Assembly: GCA_035513215.1 (NCBI GenBank)
Contig: DATKCK010000074.1
Coordinates: 1-56,016, forward strand
Reading direction: 5' to 3'
Source: DATCZB01 sp035513215
GTDB lineage: Bacteria; Pseudomonadota; Gammaproteobacteria; Steroidobacterales; Rariloculaceae
DNA: 56,016 bases
Within the stretch, counting starts at the first letter, position 1. Every line of letters starts with the position of its first letter. Made by a program: the position numbers and the translations under genes. Below are positions 6,509 to 15,668 of the stretch, one piece after another. Below the pieces are notes generated by a model. That model had not been told where the DNA came from. It saw nothing but the letters and a program-made list of their open reading frames with translations, and ran no database searches.

Positions 6509-9500
6509 GGTCGAGCCCGGGTCATCTGGCGCGGCATTGTACGCGTGCCGCCTCGCTCGGCGGCGAGCAGCTCGCTGACGCGGACTGCGAGATCCGGGTC
6601 GCCCCGCCTCAGGATCTCGACGCGCTGACCGAGCGCCGTGGCGACGGGGATGCCATTGAGGTAGACGATACGGTTCGCGCCGACCGCCGCGATCCGCTTC
6701 TCCGCGCCGTTCATCGCCGGCAGATTCAGCGGATCGGCGGCCGAGATGACGACCCATTCGTCCTCGCCGGACTCGCGCCGCGTCCGCCGCAACGCTTCGA
6801 CCGCCTCGGTCAGCGCAAACTGCTCGCCCCCGAGCGGGTCCACGAAGCGTCCGCCGCGAATCTCGCCGCGCGCCTCCCAGCGGCGAAAGACGTCGGCGAG
6901 CTCGCGCCAGGGCGGCATCAAAGGCTCGCGCGCGAGCACGGCGCGAACCACGACGCCATAGCGGCGGAGCAGCGATTGCGCGGCATGCTCGACGGCCTCC
7001 TGGCGCGGCGGCGCCGATCGACTTTCCGCCGGCACGAGCGCCCAGCGGCCGGCGCGATCGAAACTGACCGTGCGCCTGCGCGGCCTCGATCTCTGGCTGA
7101 ACGACGGCCGATTGCGCTGCGGCGCAATGACGGCGCGCAAGCCACCGAAAGCGTCCGATGTGACGAGCCCCGCCGCGACGAGCTCGCCGAGCGCGTCCTC
7201 GACCTGCACGCGCAAGATGCCCGTGGCCGAGACGAGATCCACGAAAAACAGCGCCCCTCGTGAAGTCAGCGCCTCGCGCACAGCGATCGCGGCCGACGAG
7301 AGCGAGGGCGCCTCGGCCGGCCCCGCCGCGAGCACGCGCCACATCGCAAGCTCGCTGCGTGGCAGGATCGCGATCGGCGACGCGGCGACGGTGCTCGACG
7401 GCCGCGAGGAGCCTGCAGTTCTCGGTGGCGCGCGCCACCAGACGACGTCCCCGGCGGCGGACAGCTCGTCGAGCAAACCGGCATCGTAGTGCGTCAGCCG
7501 TGCCGGCAGGATTTCGCGTTCCCAGGCCACGGCCGGGGGCGTCAGTCCCTTGAGCTCCGACAGGATGGCCCGCAGCGCCTCGACGCCCTCGCGCCGGCAC
7601 GAGCCCAGTCCCTGCCAGCGAAACAGAAAGCGCTGATAGTCGGCGACCGTGACGGGCTCGATCTCGCTGCGCAGGCGGCTCAGCGTCAGGCGGTGGATTC
7701 GCGCGAGCAGGCGCCGCTCGCACCACTGATCGGTGTCGGCCTTCGAATATCGGCCGCGCATGACGATACCGCGCTGCTCGAGCGCTGCCAGCGACGTCGC
7801 CAGAGCATCGGGACGCATACCGAAGCCGTCGGCGAGCTCGGTAGCGGACGCGGGGCCGAGCGCCTCGAGCCGCCCGCGGCAGAGCTCGATCATGGCCTCG
7901 TCGGCATCGGCGGCCTTCACCGGCAGATCCACGAGCTCGCGCCGCGCGGCCCCGTCGGGAAAGACGAGCTTGAGCTCGGGCAGCCGCTCGGCGCTGACCC
8001 ACAGCGCGCGTCCGTCGACGGGCATGAATTCGGTCGCCCGGCCGGCGGCCTCGAGCTCGGCGAGCTCGCGCTCGAGATGCTCGCCATGGCGCCCTTCGCC
8101 CGACCCCTCGGCCGCGGTCATGAATCCCATCAGCATCAGCGCATCGTGCAGTTCGTCGGCCGACGAGATTCGCGGCCAGGCCTCGTCGCAAACGCGCTCG
8201 ATCGCGGCCGGATCGAGCCGGCCGAGCTCGGCCGCATCCGCTCTGCCCATGAACCGGCGCGATTGCACCGCGAGCGTTCGCCGCTCCTCGGCGGGCGCAT
8301 CGTCGAGATAGGCGAACGGGCGAGCCGTCAGTATTTCCTGCGCCAGCGGCGAAGGGCTCGTCAGGTCACGGCAAAGGACCTCGGTCTTTCCGGCTTCGAG
8401 ACGCTCGAGCAGGCCCTTCAATCCGTCGAGGTCCATGACGATGCGCGTGCAGTCGTGCATCGTCTGCCTGACGAGCGGATGATCCGGAATCTCGATGTCG
8501 CCGCCCGGCAGGTTCTCCGCGCAGGCGAGCTGCTCGGGAAATGCCGTCGCGAGCAGATCCTCGGCGTCCATGCGCTGAAGCTGCGCCGGCGTCTTGCGCC
8601 CGTTGCGAAACCGCCGCACGGCGAGCGCAATCGTCGCGTTCCAGCGCCAGTGCGTCTCGAACAGCGGCGCGCCGAGAACCGCCTGCTCGAGTACGCGCTC
8701 GATCGTGCGGCTCGAAAGGTAGCGCTTGACGTCCTCGAGCACGAAGCTGTGCACGGCGCCGAGCGAAAGAATGATCGAGTCCTCGAGCGCGGCTGCCTGC
8801 AGCTCGAAATTGAATCGGCGGCAGAAGCACTTGCGCAGCGCCAGGCCGAAGGCGCGGTTGATTCTCGAGCCGTACGGCGAATGGATGACGAGATGGGTAT
8901 CGCCGGCCTCGTCGAAGAAGCGCTCGAGCACGATCCGCCCCTGAGTCGGCAGACTGCCGAGGGCGGCACGGCCTGCCGCCAGATAATCGACGAGCTGGCT
9001 CGCGGCCGACTCGCCGAGACCGAGATCGGCATCGAGGCCGGCCGCGACCTCGGCCGGCGAAGCGCGCGTCAGGGCGTCATCGATCTCATGCCTCAGGCTC
9101 GAGACGGCGGCCGACAGCTCGTCGCTTCGACCCGGCGCCTCGCCGAACCAGAACGGGATGCTCGGCGGCTGTCCCTTGGCGTCCTCGACATAGACCTTGC
9201 CGCCGGCAACCTTGAGGATTCGATACGACGTGTTGCCGAGCTGAAAGATGTCGCCGGCCAGGCTCTCGATCGCGAAGTCCTCGTTGACCGAGCCGATCGG
9301 GAACTCCGCGGGCAGCAGAACAACATCGAAGTCGAACTGGTCCGGAATTGCCCCTCCGTTCGTGATGGCCGTGAGCCTGGCGCCGCGCCGGCCGCGAACG
9401 ACGCCGTTGACGCGATCGAAGTGCAGATGCGCGCTGCGCCGGCCGCGGTGTGTCGTGAACCCGTCGGCCAGCATCTCGACCACGGTCCTGAACGTGGCGG

Positions 9501-10824
9501 CATCGAGATCGCGATAACTCTCGGTCGCGCGAAAGATCTCGTGGAGCTCGTCGAGCCTCCACTCGCGCATGCCGCATTCTGCGACGATCTGCTGCGCGAG
9601 CACATCGAGCGGCTCCCGGCAGACTTGCTGCGCATCGAGCTGACCTTCGCGCACGCTCTTGAGCAGCGCCACCGACTCGACGAGCTCGTCGCGGGAAAGC
9701 GGCAGCAGGCGGCCCTTCGGCGTTCGCCCGAGCCCATGGCCCGAACGGCCAACGCGCTGCAGGAAGGCGGTGATCGCCCGCGGCGAGCCGAGCTGACAGA
9801 CGAGATCGACATCGCCGATGTCGATGCCGAGCTCGAGCGATGCGGTTGCGACGATGGCCTTGAGCTCGCCGGCCTTCAGGCGCTGCTCCGCCTTGAGCCT
9901 GTGCTCGCGTGCCAGGCTGCCGTGATGGGAGGTTACGAGATCCTCGCCGACGCGCTCGGCCAGATGCCGCGCGACGCGTTCGGCGAGCCGGCGCGTATTG
10001 ACGAAGACGAGCGTCGTTCGGTGCGACTCGATCAGCCCGGTCAGGTGATCGTAGATCTCGGCCCAGACCTCCGCTTCCATCAGCGGCGTCAGGGCCGAAG
10101 GTGGAAGAGCCAGCCTGAGGTCGCGTTCGCGGACGTGGCCCTCATCGATGATCGCGGCCCGCTCGCGTCGAGCTCCAGTCAGATAGTCGGCCATCGCCTC
10201 GATCGGACGGCTCGTCGCCGAAACTCCAATCCTTTGTGGGCGAGTTTCAAGCAGCGCCTCGAGGCGGGCCAGCGACAGGGCGAGATGGGCGCCGCGCTTG
10301 TTTCCGGCGAGCGCATGAATCTCGTCGACGATCACGGTGCGGACCGAGCTCAACATGCCGCGCCCGGATTCCGACGTCAGCAGGATGTAGAGCGACTCCG
10401 GTGTCGTCACGAGGATATGCGGCGGCCTGCGCCGCATCCTCGCGCGCTCGCTTTGCGGCGTGTCGCCGGTGCGGACATCGGCGCGGATCGGCACGTCGTC
10501 GACCAGGAGCCCGGCCAGCTCGCGCCGGATGCCTTCGAGCGGTTGCTGCAGGTTCTTCTGAATGTCGTTGGAAAGCGCCTTCAGCGGCGAGACGTAAAGG
10601 ATCTGGGTCTCGTCGGCCAGACCTTCCTCGAGGGACCTGACGAGGATATCGTCGATGACCGAAAGAAACGCGGCCAGTGTCTTGCCCGAGCCCGTCGGCG
10701 CGCTGATCAGCGTGTCGCGGCCGGACTTGATCGATCGCCAGGCGCGGATCTGGACGGGACTCGCAGTTTCGAACTCACGGTTGAACCAGCGTTCGACCGC
10801 CGAATGAAACTGCCTGTCGCCCAT
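6505..10824 (-). CDS. lhr: Lhr-type large ATP-dependent DNA helicase
   Basis: A 1439-residue superfamily 2 helicase of the usual Lhr length. Helicase motifs are in order: 'APTGSGKT' (Walker A, 42-49), 'SPLKALSND', 'TTPESLY', 'DEIH' (167-170), 'SATS' (about 202-205), and in the second RecA domain 'FVNTRR' and 'QRVGRSGHGLG' (motif VI). A winged-helix and a long beta-rich Lhr-core region follow, and the C-terminal third resembles the extended domain of bacterial long Lhr proteins. Lhr translocates 3' to 5' and unwinds RNA-DNA hybrids. It is tied to DNA repair. It is the first gene of a two-gene unit with ddl. Confidence 0.92.
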   Translation of the reverse strand: MGDRQFHSAVERWFNREFETASPVQIRAWRSIKSGRDTLISAPTGSGKTLAAFLSVIDDILVRSLEEGLADETQILYVSPLKALSNDIQKNLQQPLEGIRRELAGLLVDDVPIRADVRTGDTPQSERARMRRRPPHILVTTPESLYILLTSESGRGMLSSVRTVIVDEIHALAGNKRGAHLALSLARLEALLETRPQRIGVSATSRPIEAMADYLTGARRERAAIIDEGHVRERDLRLALPPSALTPLMEAEVWAEIYDHLTGLIESHRTTLVFVNTRRLAERVARHLAERVGEDLVTSHHGSLAREHRLKAEQRLKAGELKAIVATASLELGIDIGDVDLVCQLGSPRAITAFLQRVGRSGHGLGRTPKGRLLPLSRDELVESVALLKSVREGQLDAQQVCREPLDVLAQQIVAECGMREWRLDELHEIFRATESYRDLDAATFRTVVEMLADGFTTHRGRRSAHLHFDRVNGVVRGRRGARLTAITNGGAIPDQFDFDVVLLPAEFPIGSVNEDFAIESLAGDIFQLGNTSYRILKVAGGKVYVEDAKGQPPSIPFWFGEAPGRSDELSAAVSSLRHEIDDALTRASPAEVAAGLDADLGLGESAASQLVDYLAAGRAALGSLPTQGRIVLERFFDEAGDTHLVIHSPYGSRINRAFGLALRKCFCRRFNFELQAAALEDSIILSLGAVHSFVLEDVKRYLSSRTIERVLEQAVLGAPLFETHWRWNATIALAVRRFRNGRKTPAQLQRMDAEDLLATAFPEQLACAENLPGGDIEIPDHPLVRQTMHDCTRIVMDLDGLKGLLERLEAGKTEVLCRDLTSPSPLAQEILTARPFAYLDDAPAEERRTLAVQSRRFMGRADAAELGRLDPAAIERVCDEAWPRISSADELHDALMLMGFMTAAEGSGEGRHGEHLERELAELEAAGRATEFMPVDGRALWVSAERLPELKLVFPDGAARRELVDLPVKAADADEAMIELCRGRLEALGPASATELADGFGMRPDALATSLAALEQRGIVMRGRYSKADTDQWCERRLLARIHRLTLSRLRSEIEPVTVADYQRFLFRWQGLGSCRREGVEALRAILSELKGLTPPAVAWEREILPARLTHYDAGLLDELSAAGDVVWWRAPPRTAGSSRPSSTVAASPIAILPRSELAMWRVLAAGPAEAPSLSSAAIAVREALTSRGALFFVDLVSATGILRVQVEDALGELVAAGLVTSDAFGGLRAVIAPQRNRPSFSQRSRPRRRTVSFDRAGRWALVPAESRSAPPRQEAVEHAAQSLLRRYGVVVRAVLAREPLMPPWRELADVFRRWEARGEIRGGRFVDPLGGEQFALTEAVEALRRTRRESGEDEWVVISAADPLNLPAMNGAEKRIAAVGANRIVYLNGIPVATALGQRVEILRRGDPDLAVRVSELLAAERGGTRTMPRQMTRARP

Positions 10825-10879
10825 TCGGGCAAGGATCGGGCAATCGCCGTCGCAAGTCCACCAGGGGAGGTGCCGGCCG

Positions 10880-10885
10880 TATAAT
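10880..10885 (+). promoter_or_regulatory. -10 box (TATAAT) close to the P-loop ATPase start
   Basis: A perfect TATAAT ends only 10 nt before the ATG at 10896, with no purine-rich ribosome site between. The -35 region is not recognisable. The transcript would have a leader of 0-4 nt, or the true start may be the second ATG at 10902. Confidence 0.5.
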
Positions 10886-10895
10886 CGCGCGAATC

Positions 10896-11732
10896 ATGCG
10901 CATGACGTCCGAAGAATTTCTGAGCTGGCCGCACAAGGCCATCACGCTGCTCGGCATGTCGGGTGTCGGCAAGACGACGCTGGCCGCGAGGCTGCCCCGT
11001 TCGAAGTGGTTCCACTACTCCGGCGACTATCGCATCGGCACGAAGTACCTGTCCGAGCCGATACTGGACAACATAAAGCGCCAGGCCATGCAGATCGGGT
11101 TCCTGCGCGATTTGCTTCGCAGCGACTCGATCTACATCGCGAGCAACATCACTGTCGGCAATCTCGAGCCGGTTTCGACGTTCCTCGGCAAGATCGGACG
11201 GCCCGATCTCGGCGGGCTGCCGGTCGACGAGTTCAAGCGGCGTCAGCGCCTGCACCGCGAAGCCGAGATCGGAGCGATGCGTGACGTTGCCGATTTCATC
11301 GACAAGGCGCATACGATCTACGGCTACGATCACTTCATCAACGACGCCGGCGGCAGCATCGTCGAGCTGGAGGACCAAGGAACGATGGAGGCCCTGGCCA
11401 GGCACACGCTCATTCTCTATCTGCGGCCCGACGCTGAGCTCGAGCGGCAGCTCGTCCAGCGGGCGATCGACGATCCGAAGCCGATATATTTCCGTCCCGA
11501 CTTTCTCGACCTCAAGCTCGAGGAATATCTGAAGGAGGCCGACTTATCGAGCCCCGACGAGATCGTTCCGGACGAGTTCGTTCGCTGGATCTTTCCGGCG
11601 CTCGTCGAGCACCGGCGCCCGATCTACGCAGCCATCGCCGATCGGTACGGGTACGCCATCGACGCGCGCGCGGCGAACAATGTCGGTTCGGAGGCCGACT
11701 TTCTCGCCTTCGTCTCGGCCGCGCTCGACTGA
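10896..11732 (+). CDS. P-loop ATPase/kinase-like protein of unknown function
   Basis: A 278-residue protein with a Walker A motif 'GMSGVGKTT' (20-28) at the end of a first beta strand ('AITLLGMSG'), as in shikimate and adenylate kinases. A region like 'FHYSGDYRIGTKYL' follows where a kinase would bind its acceptor. 'DHFINDAGGSIVEL' and 'HTLILYLRPDAELE' continue the alternating alpha/beta pattern, so the core is a nucleoside-kinase fold. The C-terminal 'RRPIYAAIADRYGYAIDA' is helical. I recognise the type from other proteobacterial genomes, annotated only as ATPase. No neighbour hints at its role. The start is close to a TATAAT box. Confidence 0.75.
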   Translation: MRMTSEEFLSWPHKAITLLGMSGVGKTTLAARLPRSKWFHYSGDYRIGTKYLSEPILDNIKRQAMQIGFLRDLLRSDSIYIASNITVGNLEPVSTFLGKIGRPDLGGLPVDEFKRRQRLHREAEIGAMRDVADFIDKAHTIYGYDHFINDAGGSIVELEDQGTMEALARHTLILYLRPDAELERQLVQRAIDDPKPIYFRPDFLDLKLEEYLKEADLSSPDEIVPDEFVRWIFPALVEHRRPIYAAIADRYGYAIDARAANNVGSEADFLAFVSAALD

Positions 11733-11741
11733 CCGAGCCTA

Positions 11742-12623
11742 CTATCCGAGCGCGATCGCGATGGCCCAGGCCACTGCGACGATCGCGCCGGCTGCGCAGG
11801 CCGACAGCGTTCGCACCGTCCGAGCCATGGGAAACCCGGTGCGCGCAACGACGAGCCCGCCGGCGAAGCCCGCGACGAACCCGAGCAGGTGAGCGCCGAT
11901 ATCCGTGTCGACTCCGCCCGCGCCCGTGAACGCCAGAAGCCCGATGCCGGCGGCGATTGGCGCTATTCGCTCGCGCCGGGAAGCATCCGACCGAAAACCG
12001 CGCCGCCAGAGGTATGCGGTCAACAGTCCGAGCGCGGCGAACACAGCCGTCGAAGCGCCGATCGAGCGATGGTCGGGACCTGCGAGCAAACCGTTGGCGA
12101 CATTGCCGAGCGCGCCCGTGGCGACGATTGCGAGCCACCCGAATCCGGCGCCGAGATACCGCGTCACGGAGTAAGCGAAGAACGCGCCGAAGCCGATATT
12201 GCCGAGCAGATGCGCCGAATCGGCATGCAGGGTCAGGGCGGTGACCGGACGCCACCAGTCCCCGGCCAGCATGCGCCCGCCGTCCATTCTGCCGAGCGTC
12301 AGCCAGTCGACGTCGAAACGCATCGCCGGTGCCAGCAGGCCCATCAACAGAAGCGCGGCGGTGAACAGCGAAATGCCTGGCCACGGCCTGCCTTCGGCCG
12401 GCACGGCCGGCCGCGCCGTCCGCGACAGCTTCGATTCGGTCCGGTAAGCCTCGATCTCCAGGCGGGCCCGCGCCAGCGAGTCGGCCGGCACGCTGAGCAC
12501 CCACGAACGCCCGTCACCGCGCGCCCGCGCAGGAATGGCCTGCGCCGCGAGCACGAGAGCAAGCTCGCTGCATTCCTCGCGGTCGCGACAGACTACGACA
12601 TCGATCAGAGCGTCAGCGTCCAT
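11742..12623 (-). CDS. Rhomboid family intramembrane serine protease
   Basis: A 293-residue protein. The N-terminal 70 residues form a soluble alpha/beta domain ('IDVVVCRDREECSELALVL') resembling the small domain before some bacterial rhomboids. Membrane helices start near residue 83. The catalytic Ser191 lies in 'SIGASTAVFAALG' (G-x-S-x) and His245 in 'GAHLLGF'. 'HADSAHLLGN' with Asn142 gives the oxyanion-hole region. All dyad residues are present, so activity is expected. The 3' end is 10 bp from the convergent ATPase gene. Confidence 0.88.
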   Translation of the reverse strand: MDADALIDVVVCRDREECSELALVLAAQAIPARARGDGRSWVLSVPADSLARARLEIEAYRTESKLSRTARPAVPAEGRPWPGISLFTAALLLMGLLAPAMRFDVDWLTLGRMDGGRMLAGDWWRPVTALTLHADSAHLLGNIGFGAFFAYSVTRYLGAGFGWLAIVATGALGNVANGLLAGPDHRSIGASTAVFAALGLLTAYLWRRGFRSDASRRERIAPIAAGIGLLAFTGAGGVDTDIGAHLLGFVAGFAGGLVVARTGFPMARTVRTLSACAAGAIVAVAWAIAIALG

Positions 12624-12677
12624 TGAACACAGGGCATACGGCGGCTAATGTGTCGGTGAAGTCGAGCCATCCTAACG

Positions 12678-13079
12678 ATGCCCGATCGGGACGCAAATCA
12701 GACGATTCTTCGCTGCTATCGCTGCGGTACCTCGCTCGAAGCGCTGAGCCTGCCGCTCGCCCGTCTGGACCTTTGTCCCGGCTGCAGCGTGGAGCTGCAT
12801 GTCTGCCGCATGTGCCGGCACTATGCACCATCGGCGCCCGATGCCTGCGACGAGGACGATGCGCCCGAGGTTCGTAACAAGACCGCCGCCAATTTCTGCG
12901 ACTACTTCGTTCCCAACGCCTCGGCCTTCGGCGGCAGCGAGCGGCGGGCCGAGGAGAAGGCCCGGGCCGACCTCGATGCCCTGTTCGGAGACCGGTCGAT
13001 GAAGGCACCGTCGGGCGATGCCGGCGCGGAAGCCGACGACGCCCTGCGGCGGGCGGCGGACGATCTGTTCAAGAAGTGA
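12678..13079 (+). CDS. Cysteine-rich zinc-ribbon-like small protein
   Basis: A 133-residue protein with three CxxC pairs: C13/C16 ('LRCYRCGT'), C33/C36 ('LCPGCS') and C43/C46 ('VCRMCRHY'). Further cysteines are C57 and C74 ('NFCDYF'). The first two pairs could bind one zinc, and C43/C46 with C57/C74 another. The C-terminal half is charged and helical ('ERRAEEKARADLDALFG'), ending 'ADDLFKK'. It has no signal peptide, so it is cytosolic. I do not recognise a named family. It stands alone between a divergent rhomboid gene and a convergent coiled-coil gene. Confidence 0.7.
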   Translation: MPDRDANQTILRCYRCGTSLEALSLPLARLDLCPGCSVELHVCRMCRHYAPSAPDACDEDDAPEVRNKTAANFCDYFVPNASAFGGSERRAEEKARADLDALFGDRSMKAPSGDAGAEADDALRRAADDLFKK

Positions 13080-13091
13080 TTTCGACCGTCG

Positions 13092-14012
13092 TCAGGTCTT
13101 GGCGCGGGCCTTGTCGCGTCGCGCCTCTTTCAGCGCGTCGCGCATATCGATCGCGACCGTTGCCGCCGGCAGGTCGTCGTGGGAATCGTCGAGCTTCTTC
13201 AGCACTTCGACCTCGGTGTCGGTAAAGCCCGGCAGCTCGGTCATCGTCTGATCCCGGTCCGCGAGCTTCTCGCCCGTGGCTGCCTGATACTTCGTCTTCC
13301 AGACCTCGACGCTCTTTCTCAGCTCCCCGATGGTCTTCGAGTGCTGATCGATCGCGTCCTCGAGCGCATCGACGGCCTCGACCTTGGCGGCGAGCTGCGA
13401 CTCCAATGATTCGGTCCGCTTGGCGTCGGCCTTGAGACTCTTGATCATCGATTTGCACGCGTCGAGCTCGGCCTTCAGCGCCTCTAGCTCCGCGCTGTCG
13501 ACGACCGTTTCGTCGGCCGCGTGCTCCTTCTGCGCTTCGAGCTCGGCCTTGAGCTCGGCGATCTCGCTCACGGCTCGATCGAGCTCCTTTTGCTTCTTGT
13601 CGAGCTGGTGCTGCTGCTCGAAGATCTTCTTGTCTCTTTGCTTGCCCGTTGCCTTGAGCTGATCCGACTCGCCGGCCTGGCGCCTGAGCGCCTTGACGAG
13701 ATCCGACTTGCTTTCGAGCTCGGAATTGAGCCTCTCGATCTCGAGGTCCCGGTCGCGCGCCTCGGCTCGCAGCGCGCGCGCCTCCCCGGCTTCCTGAGTC
13801 AGGGTTTCGATAAGCTCGCTCTGGCCTTCCGCCCGCTCCTCCAGTTGCTTGAGCCTCTTGCCGTGATCGCCGTCTGCCGACTTGAGCTTCTGGGCGGCGG
13901 CCTCGATTTCATCGAGCTCGTCGAAGAGCGAACCGAAACCCGCGTCGATTTCCTCGCGCACGGCGCTGAGGCGTCTGTGCAGACTGGCGACGGTCCTTTC
14001 GACATCGGTCAT
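13092..14012 (-). CDS. Long coiled-coil protein of unknown function
   Basis: A 306-residue protein without signal peptide or membrane segment. Nearly all of residues 5-230 is heptad-type coiled coil rich in Glu, Lys, Leu and Ala ('LKAELEAQKEHAADE', 'KQRDKKIFEQQHQLDKKQKE'). The last 70 residues ('PGFTDTEVEVLKKLDDSHDD') are less regular and end in a basic tail. Sequence bias of this kind makes homology calls unreliable. It might be a cytoskeletal or scaffold protein. It is convergent with the zinc-ribbon gene, 12 bp away. Confidence 0.65.
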   Translation of the reverse strand: MTDVERTVASLHRRLSAVREEIDAGFGSLFDELDEIEAAAQKLKSADGDHGKRLKQLEERAEGQSELIETLTQEAGEARALRAEARDRDLEIERLNSELESKSDLVKALRRQAGESDQLKATGKQRDKKIFEQQHQLDKKQKELDRAVSEIAELKAELEAQKEHAADETVVDSAELEALKAELDACKSMIKSLKADAKRTESLESQLAAKVEAVDALEDAIDQHSKTIGELRKSVEVWKTKYQAATGEKLADRDQTMTELPGFTDTEVEVLKKLDDSHDDLPAATVAIDMRDALKEARRDKARAKT

Positions 14013-14209
14013 GGCGCTCTACCCGGCGGGCAGTTCAAGGCCGCCAAGTTGCCGCGTTTCTGGCCGTTTTGCCTTGATTTCCGTCACAAATGAGCCCTCG
14101 GGGGCTCCCGGCCTGCCGAGAGTGACGACGGGTCGCTTGGGGTCCGGCTTTGTTCGGCGTTAGGATTGATGCTGAGCAACGTCCCGCACGAATCCGGGTT
14201 TTTGACGCC

Positions 14210-15526
14210 GTGAATCTCTCGACACGAGTACTGGTTCTCGTTTTTGGCTGCACCTCGCTCGCGGCGGCGGAGGCCCACGCCCAGGCTCCGCCGGAGCCGG
14301 CGATGGCAGCCGCGGACGCGGAACCGGCGCCGGCAAACGCGTTCGAGACACGGATCGTGATCGAGGAGCTGCTCGAGGCGGGCGATCTCGAAGCGGCGCT
14401 GGCGCTTGCCGACCGGCTGCTCGAACTGGCCGAGGCGGAGTTCGGTGGGGGAAGCGCGCAGGTCGCCGAGGCTCACTTGCTGATTGCTCGCGCTCACAAT
14501 GCGAACGGAGACTACACGGCCGCCGAGACGAGCATTCTTTCCGCAATCGAGGTTTACGAAAGCCTGGAGGGGCCGGTGTCCGCTCGGCTGATCGATCCGT
14601 TTTTGGACCTCGGCGACAACTACGAGGAGGCCGGCGATTACCAGGGGGCGATCTCTGCCTATAGCGAGGCCAGAACGATCGGCCGCAGAAATTACGGACT
14701 GCTGAACGAGCGACAGCTCGAGATCATCGACGACATGACCGCCGCTGCCGTGCGGCTCGGGGAATTCGAGGAGGCCAGAAACCTTCAGCTTGAAGCACTG
14801 ACTCTGGTCGAGCGCAATTTCAACGAGAGCTCGGTCGAGGCCATCGAAGCGCGTTTCAAGTTTGCCACATGGCTCAGAGAGCATCGGCGATACGAAGAGG
14901 AGCGCCGTCTCTACTTCGAGATCCAAAGAATCGCCGCTCGCGAGCACAGCGATAACCCGTTGCTGACCGTCCGGGCGCTGATGGAAAGGGCCGCGAGTTA
15001 TCGCGATGAGGACAACGGCGACGGCCTCGGCATCAGCGGGCTCAGAGACGCGCTCGAGATGCTTCAGGCAATGTCGGAGCCGCCACCCTTGCTACTCGCA
15101 GAAGTTCACGTCGCGATGGCCGACTGGAACGTCGAGTTCGACCGTGCCGGCGTGACGGGCAACGATTACATCGAGGCCTGGAGATTGCTGGGACGCGTGG
15201 AGAACGGGGAGGAGATCCGCCGCGAGTGGTTCAGCGAGCTGACAGTCGTGGAGATGGATCCGGTCAGCCGGCGGGACTTGAGCGCGGACCCGAGCGCGCC
15301 CGAAGGCTTCGTCGAGATTCACTTCACGGTCGATGTCACCGGGCGCACCAGGGATCTCGAAATCACCGGCTCCCACCCGCCTGGCCTCAAGGACGCCGCC
15401 TTCATGCGCCAGTATCGGGAGGCCCGATTCCGGCCGCGCGTCGAGAATGGAGAGCTGGTCGCCGCCCGCCGCGCCCGACGCAACGAGTTCCGCTACGACC
15501 CCGAGGCCGTCGAAGGCGCCCAGTAG
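14210..15526 (+). CDS. TPR-repeat periplasmic protein with TonB-C-like end
   Basis: A 438-residue protein. The GTG at 14210 is chosen because it opens a clean signal peptide ('NLSTRVLVLVFGC', cleavage near 'AHA'). A TTG at 14150 is in frame but would place about 20 polar residues ahead of it. After a Pro/Ala linker, residues about 45-300 consist of TPR-like helix pairs ('AEAHLLIARAHNANGDYTAA'). The last 90 residues ('FVEIHFTVDVTGRTRDLEI' and 'AAFMRQYREARFRPRVENGE') match a TonB C-terminal domain, though no TonB membrane anchor is present. It is probably an envelope adaptor, but the partner is unknown. Confidence 0.72.
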   Translation: MNLSTRVLVLVFGCTSLAAAEAHAQAPPEPAMAAADAEPAPANAFETRIVIEELLEAGDLEAALALADRLLELAEAEFGGGSAQVAEAHLLIARAHNANGDYTAAETSILSAIEVYESLEGPVSARLIDPFLDLGDNYEEAGDYQGAISAYSEARTIGRRNYGLLNERQLEIIDDMTAAAVRLGEFEEARNLQLEALTLVERNFNESSVEAIEARFKFATWLREHRRYEEERRLYFEIQRIAAREHSDNPLLTVRALMERAASYRDEDNGDGLGISGLRDALEMLQAMSEPPPLLLAEVHVAMADWNVEFDRAGVTGNDYIEAWRLLGRVENGEEIRREWFSELTVVEMDPVSRRDLSADPSAPEGFVEIHFTVDVTGRTRDLEITGSHPPGLKDAAFMRQYREARFRPRVENGELVAARRARRNEFRYDPEAVEGAQ

Positions 15527-15668
15527 GCGGCGACTACGGCCGTTTTCTTCGCCGAATCGACTCCAGGCAGTGCATGAGCTTGATTTTTCTCAAGCCAGGC
15601 TGAAGATTTACCTCTGAGGCTTCGACACAGAGGGGTCTTGTGGCAACGTGTCTCAAAGGACACTACCG

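Noticed and set aside
5522..8191. Ddl frame extended upstream to 889 residues
   Set aside because: The extra part overlaps lhr in another frame, is Arg/Ala-rich noise, and Ddl similarity starts exactly at the TTG at 6508.
7489..10884. A long open frame (over 1100 codons) on the plus strand opposite lhr
   Set aside because: It is antisense to a clear helicase gene, lacks any recognisable domain and has the Arg/Ala/Gly bias of GC-rich antisense translation.
14140..14170. GGCGTTAGG near the TPR gene, resembling an attC core
   Set aside because: No matching inverse core or stem was found around it.
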